Source of the DNA: JACCZX01 sp963824935
GTDB lineage: Bacteria > Pseudomonadota > Gammaproteobacteria > Burkholderiales > Burkholderiaceae_F
Direction of reading: 5' to 3'
Length of the DNA stretch: 64,000 nt
Assembly (NCBI GenBank): GCA_963824935.1
Contig: CAWGRF010000014.1
Coordinates: 6,386 to 70,385, forward strand
In this document: positions 25,805 through 33,090 of the stretch, piece by piece
Layout of the letters: each line of letters opens with the position of its first letter
Position numbering within the stretch: the stretch's first letter is position 1
Translations under genes and position numbers: made by a program
Notes under the pieces: model-generated
The model's database searches: none
The model's input: only the letters and a program-made list of their open reading frames with translations
What the model was told of the DNA's origin: nothing

Positions 25805-26244
25805 GTGCTGTGTTCGATCGCAGCATCGGCCGCGATCGCCCAGCAGCCAGCACTCGATGATGCCAAGCGAACGGCGCAGCCGGACTGCGGCTCAGTGGTC
25901 ATCATCAAATGTGATCGGCCCGCGCCCATGCGGAAAGTACGAGCGCTGCAGAGCAAGCGCGGCAGCAGTCGCGTCGCATCGAGTTGCGTCGGCAAGATCC
26001 GCCGATTCAGGCTCTCGATGGAGTCGTCATTGAAGCCGACGCGGTTCGACGGCGGAGTATCGAAGAAACAATGGGAAGTGCATTTCCAATCGTGCGTCCG
26101 CGCGATGGCAGCTACACGTTCGAAACCGGCGAAGGCTCGAAGTGCACGTGCATGAACGTATGCCCGCCGTGGCCGCTGCCGTGTTGTCAATGCTCCGCGG
26201 AGATGAGCCGTTACCGCTCGACGCCCGGCTCGTCGCCGCTTTGA
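25805..26244 (+). CDS. Secreted Cys-rich hypothetical protein (frame broken)
   Basis: Two overlapping frames read as one protein of about 146 aa. The first part, from about GTG 25805, is a signal peptide (VLCSIAASAAIAQQ) and a short linker with a Cys pair. Near 25915-25935 the frame shifts to one giving ARQQSRRIELRRQDPPIQAL, GSAFPIVRPRDGSYTFETG and a Cys-rich end CTCMNVCPPWPLPCCQC. The second part looks conserved and has no start of its own other than TTG 25984. Probably a single-base deletion. The Cys-rich tail could bind metal or form disulfides. It starts 8 nt after the molybdoenzyme stop and may belong to that operon. Confidence 0.5.
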
Positions 26245-26249
26245 TACGG

Positions 26250-26975
26250 CTACTCCCGCACGCGGCCAGTGATCGGCGGCTCGACTCGTTCGCCTTCCAG
26301 AAACGCCTTGTACGCGAAGCCTGCAATCGCGGCGCCGACGATCGGGGCGATCCAGAACAGCCAGAGCTGCTGCAACGCCCAACCGCCGACGAAGATGGCG
26401 GGGCCAGTACTTCGCGCCGGATTGACCGAAGTGTTGGTCACCGGAATGCTGATCAAGTGGATCAACGTCAGCGCGAGGCCGATCGCCAGGCCGGCGAAGC
26501 CCACTGGCGCGCGCTTATGCGTGGCGCCCAGAATCACGATGAGGAACATAAACGTCATCACGATCTCGGTGACTAACCCGGACAGCATCGAGTACTTTCC
26601 GGGAGAGTGATCACCGTAACCGTTCGAGGCTAATCCACCGGCAAGGCTGAAATCGGCCTTACCGCTCGCGATCAGGTAAAGAACGCCTGCGCCAACGATG
26701 CCGCCCGCGACTTGCGCGATGACATAGGGCAAGAGCTGCTCCGCCGGGAAGCGCCCGCCGGCCCATAGCCCAACCGAAACTGCAGGATTGAAGTGTCCGC
26801 CTGAAATAGGGCCGAGCGCGTACGCGCCGGTGAGCACAGTGAGCCCGAACGCGAGCGAAACGCCCAGCAGTCCGATGCCTACCTCCGGGAAAGCGGCAGC
26901 CAGTACAGCGCTGCCGCATCCGCCCAGGACGAGCCAGAAAGTGCCGATGAACTCCGCCAGCAGCTTCGCGAACAT
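26250..26975 (-). CDS. aqpZ: Aquaporin Z
   Basis: A 241-aa MIP-family water channel with six membrane helices and the two NPA boxes: SGGHFNPAVSV (about residue 64) and NTSVNPARSTGP (about 187). The start MFAKLLAEFIGTFWLVLGGCG is split here as the AqpZ hallmark, and an Arg follows the second NPA, as in water-selective channels. The AGGAG-type site (rc of ctcctt) lies just upstream at 26982-26987. A single-gene unit converging with the Cys-rich protein. Confidence 0.94.
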   Translation of the reverse strand: MFAKLLAEFIGTFWLVLGGCGSAVLAAAFPEVGIGLLGVSLAFGLTVLTGAYALGPISGGHFNPAVSVGLWAGGRFPAEQLLPYVIAQVAGGIVGAGVLYLIASGKADFSLAGGLASNGYGDHSPGKYSMLSGLVTEIVMTFMFLIVILGATHKRAPVGFAGLAIGLALTLIHLISIPVTNTSVNPARSTGPAIFVGGWALQQLWLFWIAPIVGAAIAGFAYKAFLEGERVEPPITGRVRE

Positions 26976-27019
26976 GACAGACTCCTTTCCCGGTCGGAAC
27001 CGCCATGATTATGCATGCC

Positions 27020-27046
27020 AAAAAAAAGCGCCGCGGGTGCGGCGCT
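27020..27046 (-). terminator. Intrinsic terminator of the two-component operon
   Basis: AGCGCCGC (27027-27034) and GCGGCGCT (27039-27046) form a perfect 8-bp stem with a GGGT loop. Eight A at 27020-27027 make a T-run on the minus strand. It lies about 80 nt beyond the sensor-kinase stop, in the right orientation to end that transcript. Confidence 0.8.
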
Positions 27047-27124
27047 TGCGCTTGTAATCGAGTGAGGCATTGACAGCGCTGACTGAGATCAGCCGCTGTC
27101 GGGATGGAAATTAGAGCCTCAAAC

Positions 27125-28462
27125 TTAAGGCGAACTTAAGACCGGCGGGACGGCCGGGAAAACCACGGTTACTTTGAGTCCTGAACCATTGCGCCCGCCG
27201 TCCAGGCAGATGCTGCCACCGTGCATCTCGGTAATCTGCCGCACGATCGCGAGGCCGAGTCCAGTGCCGCCGGTAGCAGCGCCACGGCCGCGATAGAAAC
27301 GGTCGAACACACGCTCGCGCTCGGCGGGGGGAATGCCCGGCCCATTGTCGTGCACGATCAATTTCACGCTCGCGTTGCTCGTTTGCACGTCGACGTCGAC
27401 GCGGCCGTCGGGAACCGCATAGCGAATCGAGTTATCGATCAGGTTGGTCAGCAAGATGCGCAGTGCATCTTCCTGCCCGATCACCAGTGCCTGCGTCTGC
27501 GCATCGACACGCAACGAAATCGATTTTTGTGCAGCGAGGGGTCGAAGCTCTTCCGCCGTTGCGTGTGCGAGCCCGGCAAGGTCGGTTGGCTCGGCAGGCT
27601 TGGCCGCCGCCTCCGGATCAAGCCGCGCCATCGTCAACAGTTGCTGCACCAGGCGCGTCGCGCGTTTGACCCCTTGCTCCATTCGCTCCAATGCAATCGC
27701 GCGCTCGTCGGCTGATTGTGCGCGCGCGGCGAGTTGGATTTGTAAGGTCAGTGCCGTCAGCGGTGTCCGCAGTTCGTGCGCGGCATCGGCGGCGAAGCGG
27801 CGCTGGGTGCCGAGCGACGCGTCGAGCCGCTGCAATAACCCGTTCAGCGATTCGACCAGCGGCCGCAGCTCGATCGGCAGCTCTTGCACGGCGACGGGCT
27901 GCAGCGAAGCCGGATCGCGTCGCGTCAGCGTTTGCGCCACGTCAGCAAGCGGTGCAAGTCCGCGCCCCACGATCCACCAGCCGAGCAGACCAAGGAATGG
28001 CAGGATCACGACGACCGGCAACAGCAATCTGGCGGCAGTGCGCGCTGCGAGTTCGGTGCGTAGCGCAGTTGGCTGCGCTACCTGGATCGTTTGCGCGGCC
28101 GATGGCGTCGCGTAGACGCGCCACGAGCGCCCTTCGTGCTCGATCGTTGCAAAGCCTTCAGCCTTCAGGCGCGGCAACGGATCGATGGCGCGTGAGCTGT
28201 AAGGCCGCTCGAATGCTGGATCCCAGATTTGCACCAGTGCGCGCAGCTCCGGATCGTCACTCGCTCTCTGCAAACGTGCCAGATCGAGTTGCGCGTGATC
28301 GCGCAGCGAGAGCGCAATCTGTCGCAGTTCCTCGTCCAGCAGGGCATCGACTTCACCGCGCGCCGATGCATAGGTAGCGATTGCCGCGATCAATCCGGCG
28401 CCGAGCAATGCGCCGAGCAGAGCAACAAGCAGACGGCGGCGGATTGAGAAGGTGGACGCCAT
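27125..28462 (-). CDS. OmpR-partner sensor histidine kinase (QseC/TctE-like)
   Basis: About 445 aa. Membrane helices lie at residues 10-30 and 155-175, flanking a periplasmic sensor. A HAMP-like linker follows, then HisKA with FAADAAHELRTPLTAL (phospho-His near 245) and an HATPase domain with NLIDNSIRY, HDNGPGIPP and GGTGLGLAI. ATG 28462 begins MASTFSIRRR and lies 7 nt after the regulator stop. An upstream start at 28495 would overlap the regulator. The signal is unknown; relatives respond to carboxylates, cations or adrenergic-type signals. Confidence 0.9.
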   Translation of the reverse strand: MASTFSIRRRLLVALLGALLGAGLIAAIATYASARGEVDALLDEELRQIALSLRDHAQLDLARLQRASDDPELRALVQIWDPAFERPYSSRAIDPLPRLKAEGFATIEHEGRSWRVYATPSAAQTIQVAQPTALRTELAARTAARLLLPVVVILPFLGLLGWWIVGRGLAPLADVAQTLTRRDPASLQPVAVQELPIELRPLVESLNGLLQRLDASLGTQRRFAADAAHELRTPLTALTLQIQLAARAQSADERAIALERMEQGVKRATRLVQQLLTMARLDPEAAAKPAEPTDLAGLAHATAEELRPLAAQKSISLRVDAQTQALVIGQEDALRILLTNLIDNSIRYAVPDGRVDVDVQTSNASVKLIVHDNGPGIPPAERERVFDRFYRGRGAATGGTGLGLAIVRQITEMHGGSICLDGGRNGSGLKVTVVFPAVPPVLSSP

Positions 28463-28469
28463 CTCGGCA

Positions 28470-29123
28470 TCAGTCGAGCGTGTAGCCGAGCCCACGCACG
28501 TTGCGGATCACCGATTCGCCGAGCTTGCGGCGCAGATTATGGACATGTACTTCGATCGCATTGCTGCCGACCGCCTCATTCCAGCCGTAGATTTTCTCTT
28601 CCAGCTGCGGGCGCGAAACGACGCTACCCGCGCGCTCGGCGAGCGCCAACAACAGCGCAAATTCACGCGCGGATACTTCGATCGCGCGTCCGTGCAGGCG
28701 CACCTCGTGCGTCGCCGGATTCAAGGTCAGCGCGCCGCGCTCGATCAGCGGTTCGGCGCGCCCCGCGGCTCGCCTGAGCAACGCACGCACACGCGCCAAT
28801 AATTCGTCGAGATCGAATGGCTTGACCAGATAGTCGTCGGCGCCGGCGTCCAGCCCGGCGACACGGTCCGCCACCGTATCGCGCGCGGTAATGATCAGCA
28901 CCGGAACGTCGAGCTTGCGTGCGCGTACGGTTTTGAGCAGGCTGAGACCATCGCGCGCGGGCAGCCCGAGATCGAGCAGGACCAGTGCATACGAATGTGT
29001 ACCGATCGATAGTTCGGCGGCCCGCCCATCGTGGACCCAATCGACAGCGTAGCCGTCGGCCGACAGACCGGCGACCACCGCATCGCCGATCATTGCGTCG
29101 TCTTCGACCAATAAAACCCGCAT
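28470..29123 (-). CDS. OmpR-family response regulator (QseB/TctD-like)
   Basis: A 217-aa two-domain regulator. The receiver has LLVEDD, the phospho-Asp in LVLLDLGLP (about residue 51), TARD and LVKPFDLDEL. The winged-helix DNA-binding domain ends in RRKLGESVIRNVRGLGYTLD. ATG 29123 starts MRVLLVEDD; the frame is open 20 codons further up but that extension lacks similarity. It is co-transcribed with the downstream kinase. Confidence 0.92.
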   Translation of the reverse strand: MRVLLVEDDAMIGDAVVAGLSADGYAVDWVHDGRAAELSIGTHSYALVLLDLGLPARDGLSLLKTVRARKLDVPVLIITARDTVADRVAGLDAGADDYLVKPFDLDELLARVRALLRRAAGRAEPLIERGALTLNPATHEVRLHGRAIEVSAREFALLLALAERAGSVVSRPQLEEKIYGWNEAVGSNAIEVHVHNLRRKLGESVIRNVRGLGYTLD

Positions 29124-29202
29124 CGCCGCTGCCACAAGAGACAACGGCGAAGAATACTGAACGGCGGCACCGTGCCGAGGCACGGTGCCGCCGCGCTATC
29201 TG

Positions 29203-29415
29203 CTATGAAAAATGCCGCTGCTGCTCGATGATTCGAATGCGCTGCTCGAGGTCGGTCACATTGCTTGCCTGCGACAGGTATTCGTTGATTTCACCGATGC
29301 GGTCCGAGTCATGACGGCTTGCATACCAGCTCGAAAGCTTCGGGAACATGCGCCGCAGCGCCTGTGCGCGCCGAGCCGCCAACTCCGGGTTAAGTGCCAG
29401 TGTCCAATTGCTCAT
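29203..29415 (-). CDS. Small DUF3563-like protein
   Basis: A 70-aa protein whose C-terminal half (EINEYLSQASNVTDLEQRIR) follows the pattern of DUF3563, in which a YL.QA..V.DLE.R.R helix is conserved. The N-terminal half is rich in Arg and aromatic residues. Such proteins are short, soluble and uncharacterised in betaproteobacteria. It stands between the two-component operon and a divergent LysR gene. Confidence 0.5.
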   Translation of the reverse strand: MSNWTLALNPELAARRAQALRRMFPKLSSWYASRHDSDRIGEINEYLSQASNVTDLEQRIRIIEQQRHFS

Positions 29416-29601
29416 ATTTGACTCCGATCAGATCAGCAAGGCGCATAATTGCTGCCTTGCACAAGGACATAATCGGGTCAAAAAGGAGGGAAATAAAATC
29501 GTAATTTCAGATGCTTACGATCAGAAACCACGATTAGGCTTGAGTTCTTGTTGCGGCGGCGCACCATCGCCGCCATATAAGCTTAGTCAATAGGAGCACT
29601 T

Positions 29602-30522
29602 ATGGAGCTGTACCAGCTGCGGACCTTTGCGGCGATTGCAGAAGAAGGCCATTTGACGCGAGCGGCCGAGCGCCTTCATCTAAGCCAGCCCGCGGTCAGC
29701 GGCCATGTGAAGGCACTTGAAGCCGAGCTCGGCGTGCGGCTATTCGAGCGCGCTCCGACCGGAATGGAGCTAACCGAGGCCGGGCGCGAATTGCTCGAGG
29801 GCACGCTTCGAGTGTTGGCGGCAGCCGATGAAGTAAAGCAGACGGCACAAGACATGCAAGGCGACATCGCCGGAATCGTGCGCGTGGGCACGGTGGCAGA
29901 CCCGGAGTCGAATCGTCTCGGCGACTTGATGACGCGCACACTCGAGACACATCCGCGCTTGAAGCTCGAGTTGCATCACACGATGTCGGGTGCCGCACTC
30001 GCCGATGTGCACGACGGCGAGCTCGATGCGAGTTTTTTCTTTGGCGATGCGCCGGCGTCCGAGTTTTTCGCGATTCAACTGCGGCGGCTGATCTATCGCG
30101 TGGCAGCGCCGCGTGAGTGGGCCGATCGTGTGGACGGCGCGCAATGGGACGAGATCGCGCAGCTGCCGTGGATAAGCACACCAGAGCTCAGCACGCACAC
30201 GCGCCTTGTCAGCGATTTGTTTGCGCAGCAATCGCTGCCACCGCCGAGCGCATCGGTGCAGGCCGACGATGAAAAGGTGCTCACGAACCTGGTGATCTCA
30301 GGCGTGGGGCTTGCACTGGTACGCGACGACATCGCACGCAAGCTCGAGCGTGCGGGCGATCTGGTGGTCTGGACCCGGGCTGCCGTCGACACAGCCCTGT
30401 GGTTTGTCTGCCTCGACAAACGCGCCGACGAACCGATCATCGCCGCGTTGCTCGACGTAGTGCGCAAGACGTGGAATCTGGACGCGGCCGCTGAAGAGAC
30501 GATCGCGTCCGTCAGCGCGTAG
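29602..30522 (+). CDS. LysR-family transcriptional regulator
   Basis: A 306-aa LTTR. The N-terminal winged HTH has LRTFAAIAEEGHLTRAAERL and LSQPAVSGHVKALE. The effector domain runs from about residue 95 (VRVGTVADPES) to the end. Effector unknown. The neighbouring genes on either side are small and unrelated, so the usual divergent-target rule gives no firm target; DUF3563-like 29203-29415 is the divergent neighbour. The first conserved leader element begins 62 nt after its stop. Confidence 0.92.
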   Translation: MELYQLRTFAAIAEEGHLTRAAERLHLSQPAVSGHVKALEAELGVRLFERAPTGMELTEAGRELLEGTLRVLAAADEVKQTAQDMQGDIAGIVRVGTVADPESNRLGDLMTRTLETHPRLKLELHHTMSGAALADVHDGELDASFFFGDAPASEFFAIQLRRLIYRVAAPREWADRVDGAQWDEIAQLPWISTPELSTHTRLVSDLFAQQSLPPPSASVQADDEKVLTNLVISGVGLALVRDDIARKLERAGDLVVWTRAAVDTALWFVCLDKRADEPIIAALLDVVRKTWNLDAAAEETIASVSA

Positions 30523-30583
30523 CGGCCGCATATCTCCGGCATCCGCAACGCCGCGAGCGCTCCGATCGACGACTGCATCTCGT

Positions 30584-30680
30584 TGTCGAATTTTCGACAT
30601 TTCAGCGTTGCTTTCGAACCTGTGGGCAATCCGTGGGTGCTGCCGCCTGAAGCTTCGTTCCGTCGGACACACGTCCGATG
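30584..30680 (+). promoter_or_regulatory. Conserved leader element, copy a
   Basis: First of four related elements. A perfect palindrome, TGTCGAA-TT-TTCGACA, lies at 30584-30599. After 17 nt comes AACC, then GTGGGCAATCCGTGGG (30622-30637), then GCCTGAAGCTTCGTTCCGTC. A hairpin follows (TCGGAC/GTCCGA at 30663-30678, extendable to 8 bp). The ATG of a 45-aa lipoprotein is 50 nt further on. The conserved core plus sequence-variable hairpins in the four copies point to a structured 5' leader; the palindrome may be a protein operator. Confidence 0.6.
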
Positions 30681-30729
30681 CTGATCCAGAACTGAAGCTT
30701 TATCACTCAACTTTCATCAGGAGATAGTC

Positions 30730-30867
30730 ATGGAACGCAATACAAGCAAGTCCGTTTATTCGATCGTTGCCGCCGCGTTGATTGCACTCTTCGCAGCGGG
30801 TTGCGCGAGCGTGCCGTCCTTCGAACCGGCCGCCGACAACATTGAGGTCCGAGTCGGCGAAGGTTAG
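30730..30867 (+). CDS. Very small lipoprotein (45 aa)
   Basis: ATG 30730 with a GGAG-like site at 30720-30723 starts a 45-codon gene ending at TAG 30867. It has a basic N-terminus, a hydrophobic core (YSIVAAALIALFA), a lipobox AAGC (Cys 25) and a 20-residue acidic mature part ending VRVGEG. It has its own conserved leader element upstream and an intrinsic terminator 16 nt after the stop, which strongly supports a real monocistronic gene despite its size. No function known. Confidence 0.65.
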   Translation: MERNTSKSVYSIVAAALIALFAAGCASVPSFEPAADNIEVRVGEG

Positions 30868-30882
30868 GCCGTAACTCTCTTC

Positions 30883-30913
30883 GGTGCGGCGCGAACTTTG
30901 CGCCGCACCTTTT
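30883..30913 (+). terminator. Intrinsic terminator after the 45-aa lipoprotein gene
   Basis: GGTGCGGCGC (30883-30892) pairs perfectly with GCGCCGCACC (30900-30909), loop GAACTTT, followed by TTTT. It lies 16 nt after the TAG at 30867. The remaining 30914-31096 shows no gene. Confidence 0.8.
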
Positions 30914-31096
30914 CGACGCTCCCCGCAATTCCCCTTCCCCGCTTCTCCCGTTTGCACTAACTGGCCGCTGCCACGGTGCGCACGCGCGCGCCAGTAGCGC
31001 CTGAGCCATTGGCGCGTTAATCCCTCCACACGAAACGCATGGGCGTCGAGCGACCGCGTCGCCTTCACGACGGCAAGTTGCGAGACTGATTTCTGA

Positions 31097-31159
31097 AACC
31101 GTGGGCAATCCGTGGGTGCCCGCGCCCGAAGCTCCTTTCCGTGCCGGCAATAACGCCGG
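31097..31159 (+). promoter_or_regulatory. Conserved leader element, copy b
   Basis: AACC then GTGGGCAATCCGTGGG (31101-31116), then GCCCGAAGCTCCTTTCCGT, then a hairpin CCGGC/GCCGG (31144-31148, 31155-31159). The ATG of a 126-aa secreted protein is 18 nt beyond. The upstream TGTCGAA/TTCGACA palindrome of copies a, c and d is not recognisable here, which shows that the GTGGG core and the palindrome are separable. Confidence 0.55.
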
Positions 31160-31177
31160 AGTTAACTGGAGCCAACG

Positions 31178-31558
31178 ATGAAATCACTTTCCCTTTCTCT
31201 TACTTTTGCTGGAATAGCCCTAGCCGCCGCCGTGTCCACTTCGACCGCAGGTCCGATCGAACACGACGTCAGCCTAGAAGAAGCTGCACCAACCGCTACA
31301 GAGCTTACTGATCTCGAAAAAGTGTTCTGGACTTGTGACTATGTCGGCACGAAGCAAGGTGTCGACATGAACACGGCCGCGACATGCGGCGCAGCCACCG
31401 ATGAACTCAAGCGGATCAAGTTCGGCGGCGATTTCGAAAAACTAGTCGCGTGGTGGCAGCTGAACAAAGCGGCGGAGCACAAAGCGGTTGAGCGCGACAG
31501 TGCAGCGAACGCGAGCAGCGAGGATCTCAGCGAAGTCGAGTTTCCTGACTCGATTTAG
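31178..31558 (+). CDS. Small secreted hypothetical protein
   Basis: A 126-aa protein with a signal peptide (about residues 1-23, cleavage near STAG). The acidic mature part has two Cys (WTCDYVGT and ATCGAAT) that could form a disulfide, then FEKLVAWWQLNKAAEHK and an acidic Ser-rich tail. It is preceded by leader element b and a TGGAG ribosome site at 31166-31170. I do not recognise a family. Confidence 0.65.
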   Translation: MKSLSLSLTFAGIALAAAVSTSTAGPIEHDVSLEEAAPTATELTDLEKVFWTCDYVGTKQGVDMNTAATCGAATDELKRIKFGGDFEKLVAWWQLNKAAEHKAVERDSAANASSEDLSEVEFPDSI

Positions 31559-31576
31559 ATCGATGCTGATCAAGCA

Positions 31577-31610
31577 CGGCTGGGTCGGCCGCTAAAGGAC
31601 AACCCAGCCG
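31577..31610. terminator. Stem between convergent genes
   Basis: CGGCTGGGT (31577-31585) and ACCCAGCCG (31602-31610) form a perfect 9-bp inverted repeat with a 16-nt loop, between the secreted protein stop (31558) and the convergent protease stop (31592). There is no strong T-run on either side, so it is at most a weak bidirectional terminator. Confidence 0.35.
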
Positions 31611-32785
31611 ATATCTTCGAAATTCGTGTAAAAGAGTTCGCGTGAAATCGCGAACACGCCGTTCTGGTTCAGCGGCACCGGAGGCAGGTTATCGGGTTCC
31701 CAAGGACCGTCGTGATACCCCGGTCGATCGGGATCGGTTGGGGTTCCGTGGGGATTACGAATCACAACATGCGTGATTCTGTTGCTGGAGAACATCACCC
31801 CCAAAACCGCATAGGCGTGTCTTGGCCATATGCCGGTCGCCTTCCAGACGTCGGGGTCGGTTTCTTCCATCTCTTCTTCCAGCTTAGTCCAAGCCATCAC
31901 GGGCTTTGTCGTAACGCGGGACGTTGAACCGAAACTGAGCGCGTCATCTTCCGCAAGCCGACCCTGTTGCGAAAAAATTCTGCGGCCGGCATCCGAATCA
32001 AGTAGCTCGCCCTTGACAGCTCCACCTACCAATGCCTGACACGCGGCGGGCGGCGTACTCCCCTGATTCTTCGCATCAATCGACACATAGTTCGCGCGGC
32101 TCGGCTCGCCTTGCAGCACATTAGCTCCACCGATCTTCGCTACATAAGCTTTCTCGACCAGCGACGGCCAGTCTTCTACCGGTGAGCTCGAACGCGCGTA
32201 GCGAGCGGTGTTTCCGTTCATCATCATGCGTCCCGTCACTTCGATCTCGCCGTTGACCGGCCCGGTGTGATCATGAAATTGCCATGCGAACAAACGCGTG
32301 CCCGCCGGATCAAAGCGAGACGCATCAAGCCGCTCGGTTAAAAGCCTTGATTTCGTCCACGCGAGCGCGATCATTGCCGATATCAGGTAGCAATCTCCGA
32401 CATCGCCTTGAACCGGGTCCTTGAAGGAAACGTTGTTGACGACCAAGTCGTCCGCCTCGGCAAATGTTTCGCGCGAAACGGGTTCGAGGATCGGTACAAC
32501 ACTCGGCAGTGCTCGCACGATCTCCTCGGTGGAGTAGCCTTCCCTGGCCCAGATTTTCTTGGTCCGATCGAGTGCCTGCGACAGGCTGACGGGGCTATCG
32601 AATGAATCAGCGATTTCCCGAAAGACCTTTAACGCGCCTGTAATCGTCTTGCGCTTTCTGCCCGAAACAAACGCGTCAAGCAGGAAGGCATCAGCGGTCT
32701 TGCCGCCGCTTCGGATTATCGATGTGATATCGGGGACGTTAGCGAGCTGTTGAGCGATCGTATAAGGGTTCGGCAGCCACTTCAT
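31592..32785 (-). CDS. Calpain-like C2 family cysteine protease
   Basis: A 397-aa protein with a calpain-type catalytic domain. QGDVGDCYLISAMIALAW carries the nucleophile Cys 132 in the classical Q-G-D-C-[YW] context. The His lies in RHAYAVLGV (about residue 320) and the Asn in VIRNPHGTP (about 340). No signal peptide or calcium EF-hands are seen. Residues 1-120 form a helical N-terminal domain of unknown role. It is 12 nt downstream of a Lys-rich histone-like gene, so both are probably co-transcribed. Bacterial calpains are sporadic; substrates are unknown. Confidence 0.85.
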   Translation of the reverse strand: MKWLPNPYTIAQQLANVPDITSIIRSGGKTADAFLLDAFVSGRKRKTITGALKVFREIADSFDSPVSLSQALDRTKKIWAREGYSTEEIVRALPSVVPILEPVSRETFAEADDLVVNNVSFKDPVQGDVGDCYLISAMIALAWTKSRLLTERLDASRFDPAGTRLFAWQFHDHTGPVNGEIEVTGRMMMNGNTARYARSSSPVEDWPSLVEKAYVAKIGGANVLQGEPSRANYVSIDAKNQGSTPPAACQALVGGAVKGELLDSDAGRRIFSQQGRLAEDDALSFGSTSRVTTKPVMAWTKLEEEMEETDPDVWKATGIWPRHAYAVLGVMFSSNRITHVVIRNPHGTPTDPDRPGYHDGPWEPDNLPPVPLNQNGVFAISRELFYTNFEDIGWVVL

Positions 32786-32797
32786 ATTACGTCGTTA

Positions 32798-33058
32798 TTA
32801 TGACGCTAGTCGTCGATGTCTGTAGGCGGGACCGGGTTTGTCTTTGAGTTCTTGAATCGCTGACCCCAAGGCATCTCTCGCTGCGTCGACCTGCGGGAAA
32901 TCCTGCGAACTGAGGCGTGCCTGATCGATTGCCTTCGCTGCTCCCTCCAATTTCTTCCGCAGCGGATCGTTTTTCCGCATGGTCGCACTCTTCTTTGCAG
33001 CTATCTTTCTGGTTTTCTTGGCTGTGGTCTTCTTGGCCGCACGCTTCTTCGTTGCCAT
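32798..33058 (-). CDS. Lys/Ala-rich histone H1-like small protein
   Basis: An 86-aa protein. Residues 1-28 are a run of Lys/Ala/Thr repeats (ATKKRAAKKTTAKKTRKIAA), as in bacterial H1-like nucleoid proteins. The rest is an amphipathic helical region with ARLSSQDFPQVDAARDALG. It starts from ATG 33058 with an AAGGAG-type site (rc of actcctt at 33063-33069). It precedes the calpain-like protease by 12 nt. The basic tail suggests nucleic-acid or polyphosphate binding. Confidence 0.6.
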   Translation of the reverse strand: MATKKRAAKKTTAKKTRKIAAKKSATMRKNDPLRKKLEGAAKAIDQARLSSQDFPQVDAARDALGSAIQELKDKPGPAYRHRRLAS

Positions 33059-33090
33059 TGCATACTCCTTATCGAATTATTGTTAGACGA

